Below are positions 49,259 through 58,476 of a stretch of 64,000 bases of DNA, piece by piece. Each line of letters starts with the position of its first letter. Position 1 is the stretch's first letter. Below the pieces are notes generated by a model, which worked only from the letters and a program-made list of their open reading frames with translations, ran no database searches and was not told the origin of the DNA. Position numbers and translations under genes: made by a program. The stretch spans positions 62,001 to 126,000 of the forward strand of contig JAIOKI010000028.1 in NCBI GenBank assembly GCA_028335825.1, given 5' to 3'. Origin of the DNA: Nosema muscidifuracis. Lineage: Eukaryota; Microsporidia; Nosematidae.

Positions 49259-51155
49259 TAGCCTCCAGAATATCTTTTATAGCTTCATCATCTAAAGCAA
49301 ACTTTTTTAACATACTTGTCTCCAAATCATTAAGACATCGTACTATAACTTTTATAGACTTTTTCAGAGGAACAAAAGACTTCCAGCTTTTTTTAATACC
49401 AGCAAGATCTGCTACTATTTTATCTTTATTATAAGACAAGAACTGTCTCAAAGCATTTGGCTCAGACAGGCATCTGACTCCCTCAGCAATTCTACAAAGA
49501 CTGTCTACCACTCTCAAAACAGCTTCATATCTTACTAAAAAGATCGTCTTCCCACTGATATCTTTTATGTAAGGAATATCTGATTCCTTAACACCTAGTA
49601 TCTTAGCCCGGACAGCTAAATTTTTATGGCCCTCCCCTGATGGTAGACCTTCCATTGTAACCAGCCGATACTTATTTTCGGCTGGTTTCTTCCCCTCAAG
49701 CATGATTTTAAGGAGTTCTTCTCTAGACAGCTTATCTGTCCATTTTTCTCCAGTATTCTTCTTTACTGGTTTGTTATCTTTATTGTCCTTCATTTTAGGA
49801 GCAATAAAATTTTTTATTTCAACTTTTTTATGAGCTGAATCTTCTCTAAGTCTCTTTAAGAGATTTTTCTTTTGTTTGTGTGATACCACACTTCCCTTAG
49901 TGGTTTTATTGGGAACTTTTAGAACATCCTTTGGCTTGCCAACCTTAGGGTAGTTTTTATTTGTGAAGCGTTTCGACTTCTCCCTTTTGTTGAGTACAAC
50001 ATTTTTCTTAGTCTCTTGCAAGTTATGCAACTTAGAAAATTGTTCCTCTTCTATTGTTTCCACAAAGGACTCTACAGACTCAATTAAGATGTCAGTCGCT
50101 TTGTGGTCTACTATCATAGGCCCTTGGAGACCTCCTTTTGTGATAACATCTAGATTACACATATTGGCATCTAGATGTATACTATCTTTTATGGAGTGTT
50201 TCGGCTCCTTTTCTTTTTTTACATCCTCTGATAGCCTCAGAGGGTAGTTACTTTTATCAAGGCGTTTCGACCTCTGCTGTCTTTTAGGATCCCCTAGATA
50301 AGCTAAGGGATAACTCTTATCATTAGAGTCATCAGATGACTCTTCACTGTTGTTAATGTTACGAATCCAATCAGGCATTAGTGAGGTATACCTGTTGTCA
50401 TCGATAACTTCCATTTTATCAGCCAATAGACTGTCTTTTTTGACCACTACTGATCTTCCGTAGCTGGCTACGACCTTTGTCCATCCTTCTTCAGATGTTC
50501 TCTTTAAAAGAATGGGACTCTTTGGTTTCCTGCCTTTGCAGGAAGCTTTTGCTACCTTGGAAAGGAAGACTGATAGTGCAGAGGACTTGGGCGATCCAAT
50601 GCTTGTTATTTGAGATGGCATGGTGACCTTACCATCCTCTTTTACAATCGAGTTATCCGGATGAGGAGTTCGATCTTTGTCTTTTGTTGCAGTTTCCTGC
50701 TTCACTTCATTCAATGACTCAGTGTTTACTTTGTTGACATCATCATGATTGACACGGTTGATGAGATCATTCACTTGTTTTTGAAGTAATTCATACTTCT
50801 TCTTTTGTGTACTCAGCTCACGTTGACACGACTTAACATGTGCATCTTGGAGCTTAATCAAGTCTATCAGACTTAATGAGTATCTAGAGATGTTGTAAAT
50901 ATCTCTGTTCTTTTCTTTATCAATATGATAAAAATTTTTACTTGCTTTTTCAAACAAAACTTCTGTTTTTGAATAGAGACTATTCAATTTTTTTATGTCA
51001 TAGTACTGAGCATTACCAGAGCTAAGAGTACCATAACTACTTTTAATTCCTTCCAGTAAAGATGTTTGACTATCTTTCTGTACTTTTGAGGTTGGTAAGT
51101 CCTCGTTTGTGCTGCATCTCTGCGGAGTGTTTTTTTTACAATTGTCTAACCCCAT
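49248..51155 (-). CDS. LINE copy A ORF1 (RNA-binding-type protein)
   Basis: The start is placed at MGLDNCKKN (ATG 51155), the first codon shared with copy B, giving 635 residues. An in-frame extension of 35 residues to 51260 is translated from the neighbouring subfamily-2 3'UTR and is not part of the element. A helical/coiled region lies at about 60-140 (SLSLIDLIKLQDAHVKSCQR, then TQKKKYELLQKQVNDL). A long Ser/Lys/Asp-rich part and a more conserved C-terminal domain follow (about 460-635, beginning near 'GEKWTDKLSREELLKIMLEG'). No CCHC knuckle is visible. By analogy with other LINEs it should bind the element RNA; no named ORF1 domain is recognised. Confidence 0.85.
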   Translation of the reverse strand: MGLDNCKKNTPQRCSTNEDLPTSKVQKDSQTSLLEGIKSSYGTLSSGNAQYYDIKKLNSLYSKTEVLFEKASKNFYHIDKEKNRDIYNISRYSLSLIDLIKLQDAHVKSCQRELSTQKKKYELLQKQVNDLINRVNHDDVNKVNTESLNEVKQETATKDKDRTPHPDNSIVKEDGKVTMPSQITSIGSPKSSALSVFLSKVAKASCKGRKPKSPILLKRTSEEGWTKVVASYGRSVVVKKDSLLADKMEVIDDNRYTSLMPDWIRNINNSEESSDDSNDKSYPLAYLGDPKRQQRSKRLDKSNYPLRLSEDVKKEKEPKHSIKDSIHLDANMCNLDVITKGGLQGPMIVDHKATDILIESVESFVETIEEEQFSKLHNLQETKKNVVLNKREKSKRFTNKNYPKVGKPKDVLKVPNKTTKGSVVSHKQKKNLLKRLREDSAHKKVEIKNFIAPKMKDNKDNKPVKKNTGEKWTDKLSREELLKIMLEGKKPAENKYRLVTMEGLPSGEGHKNLAVRAKILGVKESDIPYIKDISGKTIFLVRYEAVLRVVDSLCRIAEGVRCLSEPNALRQFLSYNKDKIVADLAGIKKSWKSFVPLKKSIKVIVRCLNDLETSMLKKFALDDEAIKDILEANGP

Positions 51156-51160
51156 TTTTA

Positions 51161-51312
51161 AACAAACATCAATAGTGCGCTTTACACGCCAGCATACCTT
51201 TACGGCCTCGCTTTTAGGAGAAAATGTCGTTCCCTTAGGACTACTTAAAGTCATAGCCATGAAGGCTATAACCTGTCAAGAGACAGGTAGGAACGTATCG
51301 CCTGGCTCAATA
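51161..51312 (-). mobile_element. Subfamily-2 3'UTR segment lying between copies A and B
   Basis: This is the second half of a subfamily-2 tail module (matches 44414-44567 closely). It ends at the left copy of the target duplication (51298-51312) made by copy B. The first half continues on the other side of copy B at 57273. Here the hairpin acctgtc/gacaggt is perfect. Confidence 0.85.
51298..51312. repeat. Target-site duplication of LINE copy B, left
   Basis: tcgcctggctcaata, identical to 57273-57287. Confidence 0.9.
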
Positions 51313-51409
51313 AAAAAAAAAAATAAAATAAAATAATTTATTGAGATAAGAAAGAAAAGCCACACAGCAAGTAAAAACTTCTACATCCAATATTTGGTGA
51401 CACACACCA

Positions 51410-51620
51410 GCATACCATGAAGGCCTTGCTTGTAGGAAGATTGGGAACCCCTTAGGATTAATTAAAATCCAACAGTCATAATGACTGAGACCTGCGTTCA
51501 GCAGGATTTTGGGTTATCGCCTGGTTCAATACACCATTTAAGAACACAACTCAGTTCGGCGGAATGCTACGGCATAATATGCAGCTTTAAGCCAAACCCC
51601 TCCCAGGTCATAATTTAATT
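51410..51620 (-). ncRNA. Structured 3'UTR RNA module of LINE copy B
   Basis: Nearly identical to the copy A module; all four stems are kept (for example cagtca/tgactg at about 51473-51487). In the small A/T stem region copy B reads aatccaaca where copy A reads aatccttca, which does not disturb the pairing. Confidence 0.7.
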
Positions 51621-51659
51621 CTTTTGTTGCTAATAAATTAGCTACTTTTGTATCAGATT

Positions 51660-54600
51660 TTACTCTAATGAGACATGAAGTCTACTTTTTTGTTGTACAA
51701 TGATATATCTTTGTACTATCATTTTATCAAGAAATTCTACTCTTGCAAGTAGAGCTTTTCTTCCTGTTGGTGAAGTTTTAATGTCATTTATATTACCAAT
51801 GATCATCTTAACTTGTTCTATTTTTGTTAGAGTTAAAGAATTTAACTCTGGGATTTTGTTCTCATAAAGAGATCTTGTTTCAGATAAGGATGGACAATCT
51901 AACAGGAAATGTTCAAGATTTTCCTGTTCTCCCTCACATAGAAAGCAATGTTCTCTATAATACTGAGGGATTCTACGAGCATTAGCTAACGCAGGAGACC
52001 ATCTAATTAAATTACACCTTACTTTGGTGTAATTCCTTATCTGTCTTTTACTAACTTGTGTTAGTATGTGCTTGAGTTGAGACTCAAATATACCATACTG
52101 TGCTGCTAGTGAGGATGCTATGGTAGTATTATAGGATCTCCTACCTTTCAATACCTCGATTATTCTTTGTTTGGCTACTTTGTAGTCAATACTTTCATAG
52201 TCGTGTCCGACATATCTTTTACACCACCGTCGAGTTCTTGAACTCCATGTAGTCTTTTTGGCTCTTGGAACTTGTTCTACAAATTCCGAGATTATAGTTT
52301 TGTTGTGTTTCCACTTCCTTAATGCTCTAAAGCGATTTAGAGCTGCTTGTATTTGAATCCTGTTAATACAGAACTCATCCATTATCCTATCTAATGGAAC
52401 TATTTTTGTCCAGAATATCATCCGAACAGCTTTTCTGAGAATCCTACTGATTCTCCCTGATCTTGTGCTAGACATTCCCCATAACTCACTACCGTACATG
52501 AGTGCAGGTACTAGTACATTCTTTATTAGTATTCCCTTAAACGGAATACATATACTCTTGTTAAGAAGCTTTGGTTTCAATGCTTCTAATGCTTTTTTGC
52601 CTCTAAAGGCTCCATCTTTTACAAGATGATCTTCGAGGGTGCTTCTTTTAATCAACACACCCAAATACCTGTATTCTGTGACTTCACAGATCTTTCCGAA
52701 GTCAATATCTATAGAGATATCTTCTGACTCATAGCTTGTATTGGTGTTCCATACGAGAATACCACTTTTGTTACAGTTAACTCTCATTTGATTGTCAACT
52801 GCCCATTTACTGATTTGTTGAATTTTTAGTTCCAAATCATTTTTTGAATCACCAAAGACAACAATGTCATCTGCAAACATCAGTCCTGGTATTGCTATTG
52901 TTGATCGAGGTACAATCACTTTTGTCATGTCATCAAAAATGTCATTAATAAACAGATTGAACAACATTGGAGAACAAGGGCATCCTTGTCTCACACCTTT
53001 TCTGTAGCTATAGCCACTGCTTGTATCTCCACCTATGCGGATTCTCATTTGTGTGTTACCATATATATCTTTCAATGTATTTATCAGATATTCTGGTATA
53101 CAATACTTTTGTAGCTTATTAAATAATAGCTCATGGCTAACATTATCATAAGCTTTTTCAAAGTCTATGAAGCACAGATATGTCTTCAGACTTCGAAATT
53201 CTCTTCTTTTAACAACTTCTAATAAAGTTGCTACCTGGTTCATACATTCTTCTCCTGCTCTAAATCCAGCCTGATAAGGAGAAAGAATGTTATTTGTATC
53301 GACAAACTGTGTAAGTCTATCATTGATTATTTTGAGGTATATTTTACTGATTGTATTAATCAGTGCAATACCTCTATAGTTGTTGATATCTGTTTCATCT
53401 CCTTTTTTATGGAGGCATACCATATCAGCAGCACTCCAACAAACAGGTGGGCTGGCACCTGTTATAAATTTGTTGATCTCATCCACCAAGAATGAGGGCA
53501 GCTTTTTATCTACTAGACTAGGCCTAAGTAGTACCTTGTATAGCTCAGTTGGAATTTCATCCGGACCGGCTGCTTTGTTATTGCCACAATTATTTGTAGC
53601 TTTTATTAATTCCTCCATTGTGACGTCATCAGGAGGCTCTTTTAAAAGACTTTTGTTGTATATAGAGTCACTATCTACAGTTGATGTTGCTAATTTAGCA
53701 TAAAATTTGTTAGCTATTTCTAGCTTCTTTTGTTGCTCATTGTGAGCTCTGCCCTCCTCGTCTTGAAGACAAACATTGTCTAGTCTAACTGATGTGTTAG
53801 ACATACCCTTTAGCCACTTCCAGAAATCTCTAGAGCGATTACTTTTATAGAGGTTTATGCCATTAAAGGCCCAGAGATTAGCTCGTTCTCGCCGAACCTT
53901 CACTCTTGTTTCCTCAACTTCTTTTTTTAATGTCAAATACCTAAAAGCATTTACATCATTCCATTGTTTTAGTACTCGCTTTGTGACAAGTCTAAATCTT
54001 TTATACACATTAATGTGCTTCCATTTAATAGGTAATCCTTTTCTTACCTTAACTTTATCGTACACCTTTTCAGTTGTACATACTTCTTTTAAAACTCTTG
54101 AGAGTTCTTCTATTGTGAATAGTTTCCTATTCAAAAGCTGACTCAATTTCTCTTCAATAAGAGGATCTTGCATCTTCTTTCTGTTATATGTAAAAGATGT
54201 CTCTACTACTGGAGAAGGAAGAGTTATGTATCTTCTAAGTAGTAGATGATCTCCTACAGCCCATCTTCGTGAGATAGTAACCTTCTCACTGTCTTGTTTT
54301 AAGACTCTAAAGATCGTATCAATACGTCTTTTTGAGACTTTACCATTACTCAGGATTCTAGTTCCTGATACTCTATTGTAGTTGATAAGAGGATTTAAAC
54401 CTCCAGCAACAAGCTTTTGTTTGAGAGTTGAATCTTTACAATTCATATCTCCCATTACTATAATCTCCTTGTAGCATCTTTTGTTCTTCTCAATATTAAG
54501 AAGGTTGATTAATTTTATGAGAGTTAATTGCTTAAGCTCTCTATCTTGTGGCACATAGACATTGATAACTAGTATCTTTGTCCATCCTGTACTTGTTTTG

Positions 54601-55370
54601 AATTCAACAACCGTTTGTAGGATGTTGTCATCATTACCTTTTTTAGAGCATCTCACTGCTCCACTTTTTCTTACCAAGGTCATTAAACCTGGTTTATTTT
54701 TACCTATGGCAGGTGTTTCCATTACCATATACTTTTCTAGTCTTCCAATAAAAGTGGATTTCTTCCATGTTTCTTGTAGACATAAAATTGATGGTTTCTC
54801 TACTTTCAAAAGGATCTCTAAGTCCTCCTTCTTCCCATAAAGATGATTTATATTAAGACTACAAAGCTTAACTTTGTCAAGAGTCTTTAACTTTTGTACC
54901 TGCTTAAACTTAGCTGGTTTTTCTTTTAACACATTAATGTTTAACTGCTTTAATGCATTAATGAAGTTGTCTTTTTGTATTTTCTTTACAACAAAGAAAG
55001 TAAATGTTGTATCACGTCTGCGATGTCTTTTACTACCTACAATACAGTTATCTAAAACTGGACTAACTCTTGTAAGTTGCTTTTGTAACTCTAAAATCTT
55101 AATATGGCTTGCCAAGGCCTTTACTAAGCAGAGCTTCTTTTGTAAGCTGTTAAGCTTGATCTTTTTTCTTAAATTAAACATTACATTATAATTTAAAGAT
55201 TTTACTCCGAGGGATCTCGAATGACATTTACTTTTGATTTTAATAAGTTTGTAACTTAAATCAATACAAATACTTTTGTTGCTTCTAAGAAGCTTAAATA
55301 AAGAAGTTTTTTGATTCCTTAGAGTGAATCGTAATAAATCAATATTTAGAATTTTATTTTCAGGGACCAT
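51660..55370 (-). CDS. LINE copy B ORF2: APE endonuclease plus reverse transcriptase
   Basis: The 1236-residue protein differs from copy A ORF2 at only some tens of positions, mostly conservative (for example Pro2Val-region and Arg/Lys swaps). Endonuclease motifs (QETW, GDMN, RRIDTIF, GDH), RT motifs (FIDFEKAYD, GVRQGCPCSPMLFNLF, FADD) and the terminal CCHC knuckle are all intact. The start ATGGTCCCTGA overlaps the ORF1 stop by 11 bases exactly as in copy A, so this arrangement is a property of the family. Confidence 0.95.
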   Translation of the reverse strand: MVPENKILNIDLLRFTLRNQKTSLFKLLRSNKSICIDLSYKLIKIKSKCHSRSLGVKSLNYNVMFNLRKKIKLNSLQKKLCLVKALASHIKILELQKQLTRVSPVLDNCIVGSKRHRRRDTTFTFFVVKKIQKDNFINALKQLNINVLKEKPAKFKQVQKLKTLDKVKLCSLNINHLYGKKEDLEILLKVEKPSILCLQETWKKSTFIGRLEKYMVMETPAIGKNKPGLMTLVRKSGAVRCSKKGNDDNILQTVVEFKTSTGWTKILVINVYVPQDRELKQLTLIKLINLLNIEKNKRCYKEIIVMGDMNCKDSTLKQKLVAGGLNPLINYNRVSGTRILSNGKVSKRRIDTIFRVLKQDSEKVTISRRWAVGDHLLLRRYITLPSPVVETSFTYNRKKMQDPLIEEKLSQLLNRKLFTIEELSRVLKEVCTTEKVYDKVKVRKGLPIKWKHINVYKRFRLVTKRVLKQWNDVNAFRYLTLKKEVEETRVKVRRERANLWAFNGINLYKSNRSRDFWKWLKGMSNTSVRLDNVCLQDEEGRAHNEQQKKLEIANKFYAKLATSTVDSDSIYNKSLLKEPPDDVTMEELIKATNNCGNNKAAGPDEIPTELYKVLLRPSLVDKKLPSFLVDEINKFITGASPPVCWSAADMVCLHKKGDETDINNYRGIALINTISKIYLKIINDRLTQFVDTNNILSPYQAGFRAGEECMNQVATLLEVVKRREFRSLKTYLCFIDFEKAYDNVSHELLFNKLQKYCIPEYLINTLKDIYGNTQMRIRIGGDTSSGYSYRKGVRQGCPCSPMLFNLFINDIFDDMTKVIVPRSTIAIPGLMFADDIVVFGDSKNDLELKIQQISKWAVDNQMRVNCNKSGILVWNTNTSYESEDISIDIDFGKICEVTEYRYLGVLIKRSTLEDHLVKDGAFRGKKALEALKPKLLNKSICIPFKGILIKNVLVPALMYGSELWGMSSTRSGRISRILRKAVRMIFWTKIVPLDRIMDEFCINRIQIQAALNRFRALRKWKHNKTIISEFVEQVPRAKKTTWSSRTRRWCKRYVGHDYESIDYKVAKQRIIEVLKGRRSYNTTIASSLAAQYGIFESQLKHILTQVSKRQIRNYTKVRCNLIRWSPALANARRIPQYYREHCFLCEGEQENLEHFLLDCPSLSETRSLYENKIPELNSLTLTKIEQVKMIIGNINDIKTSPTGRKALLARVEFLDKMIVQRYIIVQQKSRLHVSLE

Positions 55371-57267
55371 TAGCCTCCAGAATATCTTTTATAGCTTCAT
55401 CATCTAAAGCAAACTTTTTTAACATACTTGTCTCCAAATTATTAAGACATCGTACTATAACTTTTATAGACTTTTGCAGAGGAACAAAAGACTTCCAGCT
55501 TTTTTTAATAACAGCAAGATCTGCTACTATTTTATCTTTGTTATGAGACAAGAACTGTCTCAAGGCATTTGGCTCAGACAGGCATCTGACTCCCTCAGCA
55601 ATTCTACAAAGACTGTCTGCCACTCTCAGAACAGCTTCATATCTTACTAAAAGGATCGTCTTCCCACTGACATCTTTTATGTAAGGAATATCTGATTCCT
55701 TAACACCTAGTATCTTAGCCCAGACAGCTAAATTTTTATGGCCCTCCCCTGATGGTAGACCATCCATTGTAACCAGCCGATACTTATTTTCGGCTGGTTT
55801 CTTCCCCTCAAGCATGATTTTAAGGAGTTCTTCTCTAGACAGCTTATCTGTCCATTTTTCTCCAGTATTCTTCTTTACTGGTTTGTTATCTTTATTGTCC
55901 TTCATTTTAGGGGCAATAAAATTTTTTATTTCAACTTTTTTATGAGCTGAATCTTCTCTAAGTCTCTTTAAGAGATTTTTCTTTTGTTTGTGTGATACCA
56001 CACTTCCCTTAGTGGTTTTATTGGGAACTTTTAGAACATCCTTTGGCTTGCCAACCTTAGGGTAGTTTTTATTTGTGAAGCGTTTCGACTTCTCCTTTTT
56101 GTTGAGTACAACATTTTTCTTAGTCTCTTGCAAGTTATGCAACTTAGAAATTTGTTCCTCTTTTATTGTTTCCACAAAGGACTCTACAGACTCAATTAAG
56201 ATGTCAGTCGCTTTGTGGTCTACTATCATAGGCCCTTGGAGACCTCCTTTTGTGATAACATCTAGATTACACATATTGGCATCTAGATGTATACTATCTT
56301 TTATGGAGTGTTTCGGCTCCTTTTCTTTTTTTACATCCTCTGATAGCCTCAGAGGGTAGTTACTTTTATCAAGGCGTTTCGACCTCTGTTGTCTTTTAGG
56401 ATCCCCTAGATAAGCTAAGGGATAACTCTTATCATTAGAGTCATCAGATGACTCTTCACTGTTGTTAATGTTACGAATCCAATCAGGCATTAGTGAGGTA
56501 TACCTGTTATCATCGATAACTTCCATTTTATCAGCCAATAGACTATCTTTTTTGACCACTACTGATCTTCCGTAGCTGGCTACGACCTTTGTCCATCCTT
56601 CTTCAGATGTTCTCTTTAAAAGAATGGGATTCTTTGGTTTCCTGCCTTTGCAGGAAGCTTTTGCTACCTTGGAAAGGAAGACTGATAGTGCAGAGGACTT
56701 GGGCGATCCAATGCTTGTTATTTGAGATGGCATGGTGACCTTACCATCCTCTTTTACAATCGAGTTATCCGGATGAGGAGTTCGATCTTTGTCTTTTGTT
56801 GCAGTTTCCTGCTTCACTTCATTCAATGACTCAGTGTTTACTTTATTGACATCATCATAATTGACACGGTTGATGAGATCATTCACTTGTTTTTGAAGTA
56901 ATTCATACTTCTTCTTTTGTGTACTCAGCTCACGTTGACACGACTTAACATGTGCATCTTGGAGCTTAATCAAGTCTATCAGACTTAATGAGTATCTAGA
57001 GATGTTGTAAATATCTCTGTTCTTTTCTTTATCAATATGATAAAAATTTTTACTTGCTTTTTCAAACAAAACTTCTGTTTTTGAATAGAAACTATTCAAT
57101 TTTTTTATGTCATAGTACTGAGCATTACCAGAGCTAAGAGTACCATAACTACTTTTAATTCCTTCCAGTAAAGATGTTTGACTATCTTTCTGTACTTTTG
57201 AGGTTGGTAAGTCCTCGTTTGTGCTGCATCTCTGCGGAGTGTTTTTTTTACAATTGTCTAACCCCAT
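55360..57267 (-). CDS. LINE copy B ORF1 (RNA-binding-type protein)
   Basis: 635 residues from MGLDNCKKN at 57267, the same length as in copy A. The frame is open a further 12 codons upstream into the subfamily-2 target sequence; those codons are not shared with copy A and are excluded. Coiled region, polar middle and C-terminal domain are as in copy A. Only a run of A separates the ATG from the target duplication, so the element has almost no 5'UTR. Confidence 0.85.
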   Translation of the reverse strand: MGLDNCKKNTPQRCSTNEDLPTSKVQKDSQTSLLEGIKSSYGTLSSGNAQYYDIKKLNSFYSKTEVLFEKASKNFYHIDKEKNRDIYNISRYSLSLIDLIKLQDAHVKSCQRELSTQKKKYELLQKQVNDLINRVNYDDVNKVNTESLNEVKQETATKDKDRTPHPDNSIVKEDGKVTMPSQITSIGSPKSSALSVFLSKVAKASCKGRKPKNPILLKRTSEEGWTKVVASYGRSVVVKKDSLLADKMEVIDDNRYTSLMPDWIRNINNSEESSDDSNDKSYPLAYLGDPKRQQRSKRLDKSNYPLRLSEDVKKEKEPKHSIKDSIHLDANMCNLDVITKGGLQGPMIVDHKATDILIESVESFVETIKEEQISKLHNLQETKKNVVLNKKEKSKRFTNKNYPKVGKPKDVLKVPNKTTKGSVVSHKQKKNLLKRLREDSAHKKVEIKNFIAPKMKDNKDNKPVKKNTGEKWTDKLSREELLKIMLEGKKPAENKYRLVTMDGLPSGEGHKNLAVWAKILGVKESDIPYIKDVSGKTILLVRYEAVLRVADSLCRIAEGVRCLSEPNALRQFLSHNKDKIVADLAVIKKSWKSFVPLQKSIKVIVRCLNNLETSMLKKFALDDEAIKDILEANGP

Positions 57268-57272
57268 TTTTT

Positions 57273-57475
57273 TCGCCTGGCTCAATACACCAATTAAGAA
57301 CACAACTCAGTCCAGCGAAAGTAATACAGTATCATGCCCGACCTCTCATCAGAAAGTGTTCTATATTTTCTTGAGGTCCATCACATAGAAAGCAATGTTC
57401 TCTATAATACTGAGGGATTCTACGAGCATTAGCTAACGCAGAAGACCATCTAATTAAATTACACCTTACTTTTAC
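57273..57475 (-). mobile_element. Subfamily-2 remnant with ORF2 end fused to 3'UTR
   Basis: The right part (about 57345-57475) matches the ORF2 region encoding 'RIPQYYREHCFLC' in copy B (51897-52025). It changes directly, at about 57345, into the start of the 3'UTR module (57288-57344), so about 350 bp of the ORF2 end are missing. Its left edge is the right target duplication of copy B. Its right edge lies about 100 bp from the end of the LSU rRNA gene. Confidence 0.8.
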
Positions 57476-57559
57476 ATAACATATTTGATTTTTTGTTTGA
57501 ACAATTTACTTAAAATTATATTCCTAGTAACATTTCTTATTAACAATCTTAACTATAAA

Positions 57560-57815
57560 AATTACATACACACCTACACTGTAATACAAAAAGCAGTAAC
57601 CTCAAAATGTCGGCATACACCTTCATTCTTACAGTTCTGCTTAATAGAGTAGTATTCTCCTAAATGTATCTTTGAGCTACGCTTCAGGCTTAAGAGGCTT
57701 TCAGCCTTAATCGAAACGACGTAGCTAAGCAACATAACTTAATAGTTAATCGCACTACCAGTGGTCATCACTTAGAGTTCCTCTCGTACTATCAAAGTTC
57801 ACTCAAAAATACTTA

Positions 57816-57857
<42 letters not shown>

Positions 57858-58292
57858 TCTCACGTTCCTCATTACCGGGTGAACAATCCAACACTTCGTA
57901 ACATATACACTACGATGATCAGAAGAGACGACATCGAAGAATCAAAAAGCAGAGTCGCTATGATCGCTTGCCTGCTACAAGCCAGTTATCCCTGTGGTAA
58001 CTTTTCAATCACCCAATACATAATGAATGTAATTGGGATCGCTAGGCCAAGGTTTCCCTACTAAATACAGTCATATGTATAAAGTAAAGCAGATTTATTC
58101 CCTTATAATAAACTGATGGTTACCATCCATCATTCATCTACCTTAGGACAGCTGTGTTACTTTTTAACAGCTGTACCGCCCCAGCCAAACTCCCCATATA
58201 TCCAAATAAACAAATATTCAAACATACTAGTGGTTTCACAAATCATCTCCCACCTCTCTACAATATACCGAATAATTATTAGAACATACTAA

Positions 58293-58324
<32 letters not shown>

Positions 58325-58423
58325 GATATACAACAAGCCCGTTCCCTTGTCTCGTGGTTTCACAAAATTGTAAGTAGGGACAGTAGGAATCTCGTTGCTC
58401 CATTCATGCGCGTCACCAATTAA

Positions 58424-58476
<53 letters not shown>

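Larger units (their letters stand above)
45197..51160 (-). mobile_element. APE-type LINE, copy A (about 5.96 kb, looks intact)
   Basis: The element has ORF1 (49248-51155), ORF2 (45548-49258), a ~350-bp 3'UTR with a structured RNA module (45300-45500), an AATAAA, and a T-rich 3' end. Its left edge abuts a host gene fragment. Its right edge, about five bases upstream of ORF1, abuts the 3'UTR module of a subfamily-2 element (51161-51312). Both frames are fully open and about 98% identical to copy B, so both copies are young. No matching target duplication is seen for copy A, suggesting a rearranged junction. The domain order places it among APE-endonuclease non-LTR elements (Jockey/I/CR1/L1 side); the clade is not resolved. 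Confidence 0.9.
51313..57272 (-). mobile_element. APE-type LINE, copy B (about 5.96 kb, looks intact), nested
   Basis: Same length and organisation as copy A: ORF1 55360-57267, ORF2 51660-55370, and 3'UTR 51313-51659 with the same RNA module. It is flanked by a perfect 15-bp target duplication (tcgcctggctcaata at 51298-51312 and 57273-57287). It lies inside the 3'UTR of a subfamily-2 element, and an unoccupied version of the site is seen at 44552-44570. Full-length 5' end, open frames and a perfect duplication indicate a recent insertion. Confidence 0.92.

Noticed and set aside
51156-51260. N-terminal 35-residue extension of ORF1 in copy A as a genuine part of the protein
   Set aside because: It is translated from the neighbouring subfamily-2 3'UTR and is absent from copy B.
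45197-57272. Possibility that copies A and B are one element duplicated by misassembly
   Set aside because: They differ at many single positions, have different 5' junctions, and copy B has its own perfect target duplication.
57480-57560. 5S rRNA gene next to the LSU gene, as in some Nosema species
   Set aside because: No 5S-like internal control sequence is visible here or in 61446-62200.
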